Shown here piece by piece: positions 1 to 5,575 of a stretch of DNA of 8,424 nt. Position numbers and translations under genes: made by a program. This DNA comes from an uncultured Pseudomonadota bacterium. Its GTDB lineage: Bacteria; Pseudomonadota; Alphaproteobacteria; RUG11792. Within the stretch, counting starts at the first letter, position 1, and every line of letters starts with the position of its first letter. Below the pieces are notes generated by a model. It was not told the DNA's origin, did not search any database, and saw only the letters and a program-made list of their open reading frames with translations. Location: NCBI GenBank assembly GCA_902796745.1, contig CADBQC010000123.1, forward strand, positions 1 to 8,424, written 5' to 3'.

Positions 1-2
1 AC

Positions 3-215
3 CAACATACAACAGCAAAATCTAGCGAAGTAATAGGGTTTTTAGAGAAGAATTTTATGCCGACCTGTCCGAAGATACTATAGTCGGGGCACGCGGATAA
101 CTTGTGAACTTTCTGCACAAATACAACTCCTAGTGCCAGAACTCCACTAGAGTATATTTCGAAGCGCAATCCTGAATAGATCTTGTCTATCACTTCTGTT
201 TGAACTTGAACACAC
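3..215 (+). pseudogene. Remnant of an rve/DDE-type transposase (C-terminal part)
   Basis: No intact ORF survives, but three broken pieces resemble the C-terminal half of an IS3/IS481-like integrase-core transposase. Bases 3-80 encode a piece containing SSEVIGFLEKNF and TCPKIL, resembling the stretch before the second catalytic Asp, and end at a TAG (81-83). Bases 101-130 in another frame read LVNFLHKYNS, like the 'YN..RPH' region. Bases 135-176, back in the first frame, read ARTPLEYISKRNPE, like the 'TPxEYI..NP' tail of these enzymes, and end at TAG (177-179). The DNG and catalytic Glu segments between the first two pieces are missing, so the copy has an internal deletion and frameshifts and cannot be active. 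The left part lies outside the window. Family assignment is by motif memory only; IS3 and IS481 cannot be separated here. Confidence 0.5.
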
Positions 216-688
216 ATAAGTAGTGTTATGCATCATTATTATTTGCCGAAAAGCGCAAATAAGAAGCGCAAGCATGTTTGACTGTGCTATTAAATTTGCT
301 TAGCTTCTTTTTAATCGTTTATGCTAGATTGTTTTTCTAGACTTGCTTAAGTCAACAAATTTATATACTTCATAAACATATATTGTTCATAAAAAAGTAC
401 TGTTTTCTTACAAAATTCCTTATTAAATTTGTTTAGATTATCTGTTACTTTTTTTATCAACTCATTATAAATTGTACATTTTCAATTACTGCGTTCCCTC
501 CAAAAAATATCCACAAATTCCGCTCTAAACCAAACAATTATTTCAAGATTGCCAATCGCCTTTTAGCACAGATAAAAAATATTCAATATCATCAATATGA
601 GTTTTTCTAATAAACTCATGCTGACAGTATTACTGGTTGTTGACTACGTTTCTCTTTTTCGAGACGTTCCGAAAGATTAAATTTTTAA
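216..688. other. Gene-free AT-rich spacer downstream of rarA
   Basis: I see no convincing gene in this 470-base stretch. Only short frames are open, and no tRNA T-loop or other RNA signature was found. The octamer AAGCGCAA occurs at 251-258 and 264-271, and a third copy sits at 162-169 in the transposase remnant. Two small neighbouring inverted repeats are present: CTAGA/TCTAG (324-328/336-340) and GACTT/AAGTC (340-344/349-353). These could be relics of mobile DNA or chance in AT-rich sequence. The 80-codon plus-strand frame starting at 637 is largely antisense to the rarA 3' end and is not supported. Confidence 0.5.
597..619 (-). terminator. Hairpin downstream of rarA, possible weak terminator
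   Basis: A perfect 8-bp inverted repeat, ATGAGTTT (597-604) and AAACTCAT (612-619) with a 7-nt loop, lies about 70 nt beyond the rarA stop codon. It is AT-rich and, on the minus strand, is not followed directly by a U-tract (the T-run comes about 15 nt later). It may help to end the rarA transcript or protect its 3' end, but it is not a canonical intrinsic terminator. Confidence 0.3.
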
Positions 689-1915
689 CTATTTTTTGCT
701 ATTTCGCAGTTTGTCCCAATATTCAATGCGTTTTTTTATTTCTCGTTCGAAACCACGTTCAACTGGATTATACAAATTTTGTCTTGCTATTCCTTCCGGA
801 AAATAGTTTTGTCCAGAAAATCCGTTGGGCGTATCTGGGTCATACACATAGCCATTCGAGTACCCTTGTTCCTTCATAAATTTCGTGGGAGCATTTAAAA
901 TGTGCTTTGGAGGCATCAATGAGCCTGTTTTTTCAGCCAATCTTCTGGCACTATTAAATGCGACATATCCAGCGTTAGATTTCGGGGCAGTTGCCAAATA
1001 AATTACGGCTTGACAAATAGCCAATTCGCCTTCAGGGGAACCTAAAAAGGAATATGCTTGCTGGGCAGCAATTGCTTGTTGTAGTGCATTTGGATCAGCT
1101 AGCCCCACATCTTCAACAGCAAATCGCACAAGTCGGCGAGCTATATACAGTGGATTTTCGCCTCCAGCTATCATTCTTGAAAACCAATATAACGCGGCGT
1201 TTACATCAGATCCCCTAAGAGATTTATGTAGTGCACTTATCAAGTTGTAGTGCTCATCGCTGTTTTTGTCATAAATTACCGTACGTTTTGAAAGTAGTTC
1301 TGTCAATTGGTCTGCAGTAATCGTGTCACCGCTATGTGACATACTGATCAATTCTTCTACCATATTAAGAAGATATCGTCCATCCCCATCTGCCAATTCG
1401 CACAATAATTTTCTTGCGTTTGTATCAAGCGGAATGGTGCGTTCCAGATACTTTTCTGCACGTCCTATTATTGTTTCTAAATCATCAACGGATAGACGTT
1501 TAAAAACTATGACCTTACATCTTGATAATAATGCAGGACGAAGTTCAAAAGATGGATTTTCTGTAGTTGTGCCAATAAGAGTGATGTTACCATTTTCCAA
1601 ATGTGGTAAAAATATATCTTGTTGCGATTTATTCAAATGGTGTATTTCATCCACATGCAAGAGCAACTTATTCCCGCGTTCCGCTATCTCAAATACTTGT
1701 TTAAATTGTGTGGATCCGCTTGTAACTGCCGACATCGTGACAACCTCTAAGCCACACTTGCTAGCTATTATCTTGGCAAACGATGTCTTACCGCATCCAG
1801 GAGGTCCCCACAGTATCATGGATTGTATCTGTTTTAAATTTAACTTTCTTAAATTTTCGCCAACCAGGTCACTGATATCAGTTGGTCTTAATAGCTCGGC
1901 TAGTGGTTTTTTCAT
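689..1915 (-). CDS. rarA: Replication-associated recombination protein A (RarA/MgsA), AAA+ ATPase
   Basis: RarA is a cytoplasmic AAA+ ATPase of the clamp-loader clade, related to eukaryotic WRNIP1/Mgs1. It acts at stalled replication forks and single-strand gaps and interacts with SSB. The 408-residue product shows Walker A GPPGCGKT (37-44), Walker B LLLHVDEIH with D89/E90, sensor 1 GTTTEN (115-120) and the arginine-finger SR (131-132). The family-typical C-terminal half follows, with AGGENPLYIARRLVR, EDVGLADPNAL, LGSPEGELAI and, near the end, NYFPEG. It is shorter than the ~447 residues of the E. coli protein, partly because the stretch between VGEN (18-21) and SMILWGPPG (32-40) is about 11 residues shorter than usual. 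The ATG at 1915 gives the family start; AAGTAG about 9 nt upstream is a weak ribosome site. The gene follows a strong terminator by only 25 nt, so it probably uses a promoter within or near that hairpin, or read-through. No partner gene is adjacent. Confidence 0.95.
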   Translation of the reverse strand: MKKPLAELLRPTDISDLVGENLRKLNLKQIQSMILWGPPGCGKTSFAKIIASKCGLEVVTMSAVTSGSTQFKQVFEIAERGNKLLLHVDEIHHLNKSQQDIFLPHLENGNITLIGTTTENPSFELRPALLSRCKVIVFKRLSVDDLETIIGRAEKYLERTIPLDTNARKLLCELADGDGRYLLNMVEELISMSHSGDTITADQLTELLSKRTVIYDKNSDEHYNLISALHKSLRGSDVNAALYWFSRMIAGGENPLYIARRLVRFAVEDVGLADPNALQQAIAAQQAYSFLGSPEGELAICQAVIYLATAPKSNAGYVAFNSARRLAEKTGSLMPPKHILNAPTKFMKEQGYSNGYVYDPDTPNGFSGQNYFPEGIARQNLYNPVERGFEREIKKRIEYWDKLRNSKK

Positions 1916-1940
1916 TTATAGCTACTTAAATTCCGGACAT

Positions 1941-1966
1941 AAAAAAAGAGCCCGCTTTGCGAGCTC
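1941..1966 (-). terminator. Rho-independent terminator after the exported Ala/Lys-rich gene
   Basis: Read on the minus strand, the sequence is GAGCTCGC-AAA-GCGGGCTC followed by seven T. It forms an 8-bp GC-rich stem with one G-T pair, a 3-nt loop and a U-tract, starting about 14 nt after the stop codon of the exported-protein gene. This is the clearest intrinsic terminator in the window. It separates that gene from rarA even though both run in the same direction. Confidence 0.9.
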
Positions 1967-1979
1967 CATTTATTTTTAT

Positions 1980-2507
1980 TTACTCTGCTTCTTTGGTTGC
2001 AGTCGTTTCTTCGAGTTTCTTTTCTGCTTTTGCTAGCTCTTCTTTCGCTTCGTCCAGCTCTTTTTGCTCTTTTTTGACCATGGACTTCTTATAAGAATCC
2101 GTTAATTTATCATCATTGTGAGCAACTGTCTCAGCCTTTTTTACATTAACAGTTTTATCAGACACTTTTTCTTTAGCATCAGACACTGCCTCTTGAGCCT
2201 CTCTTACAGCTTCATCATTTTTACCAGTGCTTTCATCTTTGTTCAGCTCTTCCGTTGCTGCTATTGACTCCTTTGTGAGCTTACTCTTTTTTGATGATTT
2301 TTTTGCCTTCTTGCTTTTTTTTGCAACAGGCTTCTCCGGTACAGCAGGAGCATTTTCATCGGCTACAGGTGTATCGCTGGTTGCCTCAGCAGGAGCAGTC
2401 GTCGCCTCACCAGAAGCAGGAGCTACATCTCCTACCTTAGCTTCTTCCGCATAGACAAAACCTGCCATAAGCGATATTGCCATTGATAACATACTAATCT
2501 TGTTCAT
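1980..2507 (-). CDS. Exported Ala/Lys/Glu-rich protein with basic tract and C-terminal coiled coil, unknown function
   Basis: I do not recognise this 175-residue protein. A Sec-type signal peptide is evident: MNK, a hydrophobic core ISMLSMAISLMAGF, then cleavage likely after VYA (residue 20). The mature part has an Ala/Pro/Glu/Thr-rich stretch (21-60), a very basic tract KKSKKAKKSSKKSK (63-76), and a highly charged helical region (about 95-170) with Lys/Glu/Ala heptad-like patterns such as ELDEAKEELAKAEKKLEE. It has no cysteine, lipobox or obvious membrane segment after the signal, so it is probably periplasmic or secreted. The frame stays open to a TTG at 2519, but TTGGAGAAG contains the Shine-Dalgarno GGAG 6 nt before the ATG at 2507, so 2507 is the better start. 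A strong terminator follows directly. The basic tract resembles histone H1-like tails, but this may be only composition. Confidence 0.8.
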   Translation of the reverse strand: MNKISMLSMAISLMAGFVYAEEAKVGDVAPASGEATTAPAEATSDTPVADENAPAVPEKPVAKKSKKAKKSSKKSKLTKESIAATEELNKDESTGKNDEAVREAQEAVSDAKEKVSDKTVNVKKAETVAHNDDKLTDSYKKSMVKKEQKELDEAKEELAKAEKKLEETTATKEAE

Positions 2508-2519
2508 TTTCTTCTCCAA

Positions 2520-2778
2520 ACAATAAACGTTGCACGAAACAACATATCCTTCTTCAAGTATACAACAATCACGAACAACCTAGGAAAAATTTTATAAAAA
2601 TCATAGATTTATGGATTTTCTCTTTTTGAAATTTTTGAAAGCAACTATAAAGTCGCTGAATTTAGACTTAACGGTTAGGATTTATATCCAGACTGTCATT
2701 CATGAAGAAAGGCATTGGAGGCAATGCAAAAGTTGTTCGTAAGCAAAATACATCACAGTTCATAATGGATAATAAAAG
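2520..2778. other. Intergenic region between DMT transporter and exported-protein gene
   Basis: This ~260-base AT-rich spacer carries the upstream region of the exported-protein gene. A TATACT hexamer on the minus strand (2557-2562) could be its -10 box about 50 nt before the start, but no good -35 lies at the right distance. A hairpin that could end the DMT transcript is listed separately. A 26-codon plus-strand frame (2702-2782) lacks a ribosome site and is treated as a doubtful observation. Confidence 0.4.
2712..2727 (-). terminator. Short hairpin after the DMT transporter gene, possible terminator
   Basis: The perfect inverted repeat GCATTG (2712-2717) / CAATGC (2722-2727) with a 4-nt loop lies 51 nt past the DMT stop codon. 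On the minus strand it is followed by CTTTCTTC, a T-rich but interrupted tract. The stem is only 6 bp, so termination would be weak. Confidence 0.35.
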
Positions 2779-3648
2779 TTAAGTGTTGCTTTTCCAAGAA
2801 GCAATGACAGTACCACTAATTATTAGTGTGGCTCCTAGAAGTGTAATTAAATCAGGAATTTGATTGAAAAATACAAAACCAAAAAGGATAGCAAATGGCA
2901 ATTCAGTGTATCTAACAGGACTTATCGCAGATGCCGTCGTGGCTCTATATGCCAGAAAAATGAATAATTGAATCAGATTGGCTCCAATTCCCAGTAAGAA
3001 AATTAATACTAATTCTTTAAGAGTTGGCGTGATCCAATACATAGGAACAACCATAGCGGATATTAAAGTTGTATAAAGACCGAAATAGAATAACATTGTT
3101 AATGTGTTTTCTTTATGATCAATCATTTTTTTTATCATTATATTCATCACTGCAAACAAAAATGCTGCGCATGTAGGAATGAAAGCAAGTATATTTATAT
3201 TTTCTGCCCGTGGACGGAACATTAATATAAGTCCGGAGAAACCGAAGATTGTGGCGCAGATGGCTGTTTTACTGACTTTTTCCTTCAAAAAAATTGTTGC
3301 CAGGGGAAGCATAAATAATGCTTCAGAAAATAGCACCGTGGTATTTTCTGCAAGAGGCATAACATTGACGCTGTAGCAACATAGCCCTAGTGCGACTGCT
3401 CCCAATATTCCACGCAAAATATGCCAAGAATGCATGTCCGATTTAAATAGATTTGTTTTGGACTTTAACATTGGCATCAGCACAATAACAACCGAAAATA
3501 AAAATCTAAAGAATGCAATTTCTACCGCGTGTAACCTTGCGCCTAAAAACCTAGCGATTACATCATTTAATGCTCCAACAAGGTATATCATTATTGCCCA
3601 GAATATGCCCTGCTTTAGACCTTTCTGGGAAAACCAATCAAAAAACAT
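2779..3648 (-). CDS. DMT superfamily (EamA-type) inner-membrane transporter
   Basis: This 289-residue, very hydrophobic protein has about ten predicted membrane helices arranged as two EamA halves (about 10-143 and 155-286). The first half shows LNDVIARFLGARLHAVEIAFFRFLFSV and a GILGAVALGLCCYS helix, then ENTTVLFSEALFMLPLATIFLKEKVS, a typical EamA signature before TM5. The second half ends with SAISPVRYTELPFAILFGFVFF and a GATLIISGTVIA last helix. Length and layout match the family, so the gene looks intact. DMT/EamA carriers move small metabolites such as amino acids, nucleotide sugars or, in Rickettsia, S-adenosylmethionine. Similarity of the opening (LNDV..R..GA) to the rickettsial SAM importer is suggestive only, and the substrate is unknown. 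An in-frame stop four codons upstream supports the ATG at 3648; the ribosome site is poor. The gene stands alone. Confidence 0.88.
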   Translation of the reverse strand: MFFDWFSQKGLKQGIFWAIMIYLVGALNDVIARFLGARLHAVEIAFFRFLFSVVIVLMPMLKSKTNLFKSDMHSWHILRGILGAVALGLCCYSVNVMPLAENTTVLFSEALFMLPLATIFLKEKVSKTAICATIFGFSGLILMFRPRAENINILAFIPTCAAFLFAVMNIMIKKMIDHKENTLTMLFYFGLYTTLISAMVVPMYWITPTLKELVLIFLLGIGANLIQLFIFLAYRATTASAISPVRYTELPFAILFGFVFFNQIPDLITLLGATLIISGTVIASWKSNT

Positions 3649-4060
3649 CTCATGCCATCACGCATTTTACATTCCACTATTTTACACGAGGTTAATTTAA
3701 TAACATACAACAAAAACAGGACATCCGCAGTACTCAAATGATATACAAGCATCTTTCCCATTCTATCACCTTGGCGACATCTATTATAGTGCAGAGCATC
3801 TTGTATATTTCTAGTATTACAACGTGTTCTATCGTTTTTGCGATTAGTTTCGGAGGCATACTATTAACGGGTTTTGAACGCCTCCCTGCCTCCCTTAGGT
3901 ATCCTTTTGCTCATACTGTATCTTTGACGACTTTATTGATTAGTACGCTTACAGTTTCTACATTTATATCGCTATTTACCTTTTATTATACCGTCTTTAG
4001 TTGATTCTTCGCTCCTGCAATGCCTACATTCTACTATAAATTTATCTCCATTTTACTATA
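3649..4060. other. Long spacer between divergent transporter genes
   Basis: The first part (3649-3737) is the upstream region of the DMT gene. On the minus strand it holds two TGTAAAAT copies that could act as -10 elements, but without a convincing -35. The middle is occupied by one doubtful hydrophobic plus-strand ORF, listed separately. I see no tRNA, RNase P, tmRNA or SRP RNA signature here. The stretch after 4004 is AT-rich and leads into the control region of the MFS gene. Confidence 0.4.
3738..4004 (+). CDS. Doubtful small hydrophobic ORF, possible membrane peptide
   Basis: The frame encodes 88 residues with almost no charge and two to three hydrophobic stretches (about 10-28, 31-44 and 60-87), so it would be an integral membrane peptide if made. 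I do not recognise it. There is no Shine-Dalgarno at a useful distance (the nearest, AGGA, is about 18 nt before the ATG), and AT-rich DNA readily yields Ile/Leu/Ser/Thr/Phe-rich random frames. No other frame on either strand is open over the same stretch, which is the main reason for keeping it. It may equally be a decayed fragment or chance. Confidence 0.2.
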   Translation: MIYKHLSHSITLATSIIVQSILYISSITTCSIVFAISFGGILLTGFERLPASLRYPFAHTVSLTTLLISTLTVSTFISLFTFYYTVFS

Positions 4061-4104
4061 TACAATTCAAATTGTAGCATACTTTTCTCAAAATATACTA
4101 TAAT
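4061..4104 (+). promoter_or_regulatory. Candidate promoter with overlapping palindromic operator upstream of the MFS gene
   Basis: A -35-like TTGTAG (4072-4077) is followed 16 nt later by TATACT (4094-4099), and a perfect TATAAT overlaps it at 4099-4104. The -35 lies inside a perfect 7-2-7 palindrome, TACAATT-CA-AATTGTA (4061-4076), a layout expected for an operator bound by a dimeric repressor. Transcription would start near 4107, leaving a ~105-nt leader before the MFS start codon. This is read by eye; AT-rich sequence makes false -10 boxes common. Confidence 0.4.
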
Positions 4105-4119
4105 TGGTTAGGAATGTCG

Positions 4120-4136
4120 CTGTTTGAACTTGGACA
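4120..4136 (+). repeat. 17-bp motif shared with the transposase remnant region
   Basis: CTGTTTGAACTTGGACA at this site matches 196-212 (CTGTTTGAACTTGAACA) at 16 of 17 positions. The left copy lies just after the broken transposase C-terminus, where an insertion-sequence end would be expected. This copy may be a leftover terminus of a related element, in the leader of the MFS gene. The link to a mobile element is inference. Confidence 0.35.
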
Positions 4137-4212
4137 GAATCATATCTGAAATCTAGTTGATCATTTTGCCGTGATGTTATAGAATATCTTTTTAAGTAGG
4201 CGCTTGCGAGCC

Positions 4213-5418
4213 ATGAACAAATCAGAATTTTTGCCGTTTTTAAGGCAATCAATACCAGGAACTATCTGGGCAATTGGTTTATCGTCTTTGCTTATCAATT
4301 TGGCCACATCGGTTATACAATCAGGCTCTGCGGTATATCTAAAAGCCGTGCTGGGAATTGCTGTTTCAACAATAGGGGTGATTGAAGCAGTTGTTGAGTG
4401 CATTGCAAATACTGTAAAAATTTTTTCTGGAATAATTAGTGACTATTTAAGACGTAGAAAATGGTTGATGGTTTTCGGATTTATCTTATTAACAATTTCA
4501 AAACCTCTAATGGCGATTTCTAAAAACGTGTCAAGTATCGTTCTAGCGAGGACGATAGATAGGATTGGAAATGGTGTTCAAGCTAGTCCACGAGATGCAC
4601 TAATTTCTGATGCTGCTCCGAAAGAAACGAAGGGAGCATGTTATGGTCTGCGACAAAGCCTAGCGGTTATTGGGTCAACACTGGGAGGCGTTTTCGGGAT
4701 GGCCGTTATGAAGCTGTCTGGCGATAACTTCCAGTTATTGTTTATTTTAGCCACGATTCCTGCGATTTTAGCTGTAGTGATTTTAATATTTTTTGTAAAA
4801 GAAACATTAAATCACAAGCAAAAAGTTGATAGACGTAAAATACGCATACACGACATGAAAGCTTTAGGAAAACGATTTTGGCTTCTAATGCTTGTCGTAT
4901 CGATATTTATGACAGCAAGATTTGGTGAATTTTTTATGTCTTTGCATGCGTGCGAGAATTTAGGAATGGAAAAAGCATATTTATTTGTAATTACGATAAT
5001 ATTTAATCTATTCACCACGCTTTCTGCTTTCCCTACAGGAAAATTATCGGACAGGATGAACAAAATAAACTTACTGTTCATAGGCATTGCTGTATTGTTT
5101 ATTTCTGACATTTGCATTGGTTGTGCTCATAATCTTATTTGGATTTGGGTAGGAGCTGCTCTATGGGGAATTCAACGAGGGATTAGCGAAGGAATTTTTT
5201 CCATTTTGATTTCAGACTATGTTCCGAAAGATCTTAGAGGAACTGGGTTTGGAGTATATTACATCATTGTTTCCGCCTCAGTATTCTGCGCAAATACTAT
5301 TGCAGGTGGGATATCTCAACATTATGGCGAATCCGTAGCATATCTGGCAGGCGCGGTAATATGCATCATTGCTGTAGCGATTTTGCTGATATTTAGACGC
5401 GCATTGTCACAAAGCTGA
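4213..5418 (+). CDS. Major facilitator superfamily (MFS) transporter
   Basis: This is a 401-residue inner-membrane secondary transporter with about twelve hydrophobic helices, the normal MFS size. Counting from the ATG at 4213, the loop between helices 2 and 3 carries the MFS motif A variant GIISDYLRRRK (73-83). The helix 4 region reads DRIGNGVQASPRDALISDAAP, a signature shared by a broad bacterial MFS group of unassigned substrate. A second, weaker motif A (PTGKLSDRMNK) follows in the C-terminal half, and GIQRGISEGIFSILISDYVP mirrors the helix 4 signature there, as expected from the two-fold repeat. The frame can start at a TTG (4204) three codons earlier. The ATG is preferred, although its ribosome site is imperfect (AGTAGG 12 nt upstream, GCGAG too close). 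The substrate cannot be predicted. The gene appears monocistronic, with 157 nt before the next gene. Confidence 0.9.
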   Translation: MNKSEFLPFLRQSIPGTIWAIGLSSLLINLATSVIQSGSAVYLKAVLGIAVSTIGVIEAVVECIANTVKIFSGIISDYLRRRKWLMVFGFILLTISKPLMAISKNVSSIVLARTIDRIGNGVQASPRDALISDAAPKETKGACYGLRQSLAVIGSTLGGVFGMAVMKLSGDNFQLLFILATIPAILAVVILIFFVKETLNHKQKVDRRKIRIHDMKALGKRFWLLMLVVSIFMTARFGEFFMSLHACENLGMEKAYLFVITIIFNLFTTLSAFPTGKLSDRMNKINLLFIGIAVLFISDICIGCAHNLIWIWVGAALWGIQRGISEGIFSILISDYVPKDLRGTGFGVYYIIVSASVFCANTIAGGISQHYGESVAYLAGAVICIIAVAILLIFRRALSQS

Positions 5419-5532
5419 TCGCAAAGTGGCCGATGTACCAAATATGAATTGTGTGGAAATTAACAAATAATTAGTCAAATTAGCAAACAAGAAACGATTA
5501 AAAATTTCAAATAATCCAAATTATTGGTTGTT

Positions 5533-5561
5533 TTGTGTCGTAGCATAGAAGTATGTATTTT
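5533..5561 (+). promoter_or_regulatory. Candidate promoter of the BspA-like repeat-protein gene
   Basis: TTGTGT (5533-5538) and TATTTT (5556-5561) are separated by 17 nt, a reasonable sigma-70 arrangement. A 6-bp inverted repeat, AATAAT/ATTATT (5510-5515 and 5520-5525), lies just upstream. The predicted start would leave only about 8 nt before the ATG, so translation would be nearly leaderless, in line with the absence of a Shine-Dalgarno. Weak evidence. Confidence 0.3.
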
Positions 5562-5575
5562 GATTAAACATTTTT

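Noticed and set aside
241..275. AAGCGCAA repeats considered as a CRISPR or iteron array
   Set aside because: Only two close copies and one distant copy, irregular spacing, and no replication or Cas gene nearby.
1323..2036. 237-codon plus-strand ORF
   Set aside because: Antisense to the well-supported rarA and crossing its terminator; the residues match no family and the motif-rich strand is the minus strand.
2227..2454. 75-codon plus-strand ORF rich in Ser/Phe/Ala
   Set aside because: Mirror of the Lys/Ala/Glu-rich coding sequence on the other strand, where a signal peptide and ribosome site are present.
1980..2519. TTG start at 2519 for the exported protein
   Set aside because: The TTG overlaps the Shine-Dalgarno of the ATG at 2507, and the ATG start gives a cleaner signal peptide.
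3179..3700. Plus-strand ORFs of 65 and 88 codons
   Set aside because: Antisense to the DMT transporter, with no ribosome site and no recognisable domains.
4161..4403. 80-codon minus-strand ORF over the MFS start
   Set aside because: Shadow of the MFS coding sequence.
4812..5117. 101-codon minus-strand ORF within the MFS gene
   Set aside because: Antisense shadow; the plus strand encodes continuous membrane helices.
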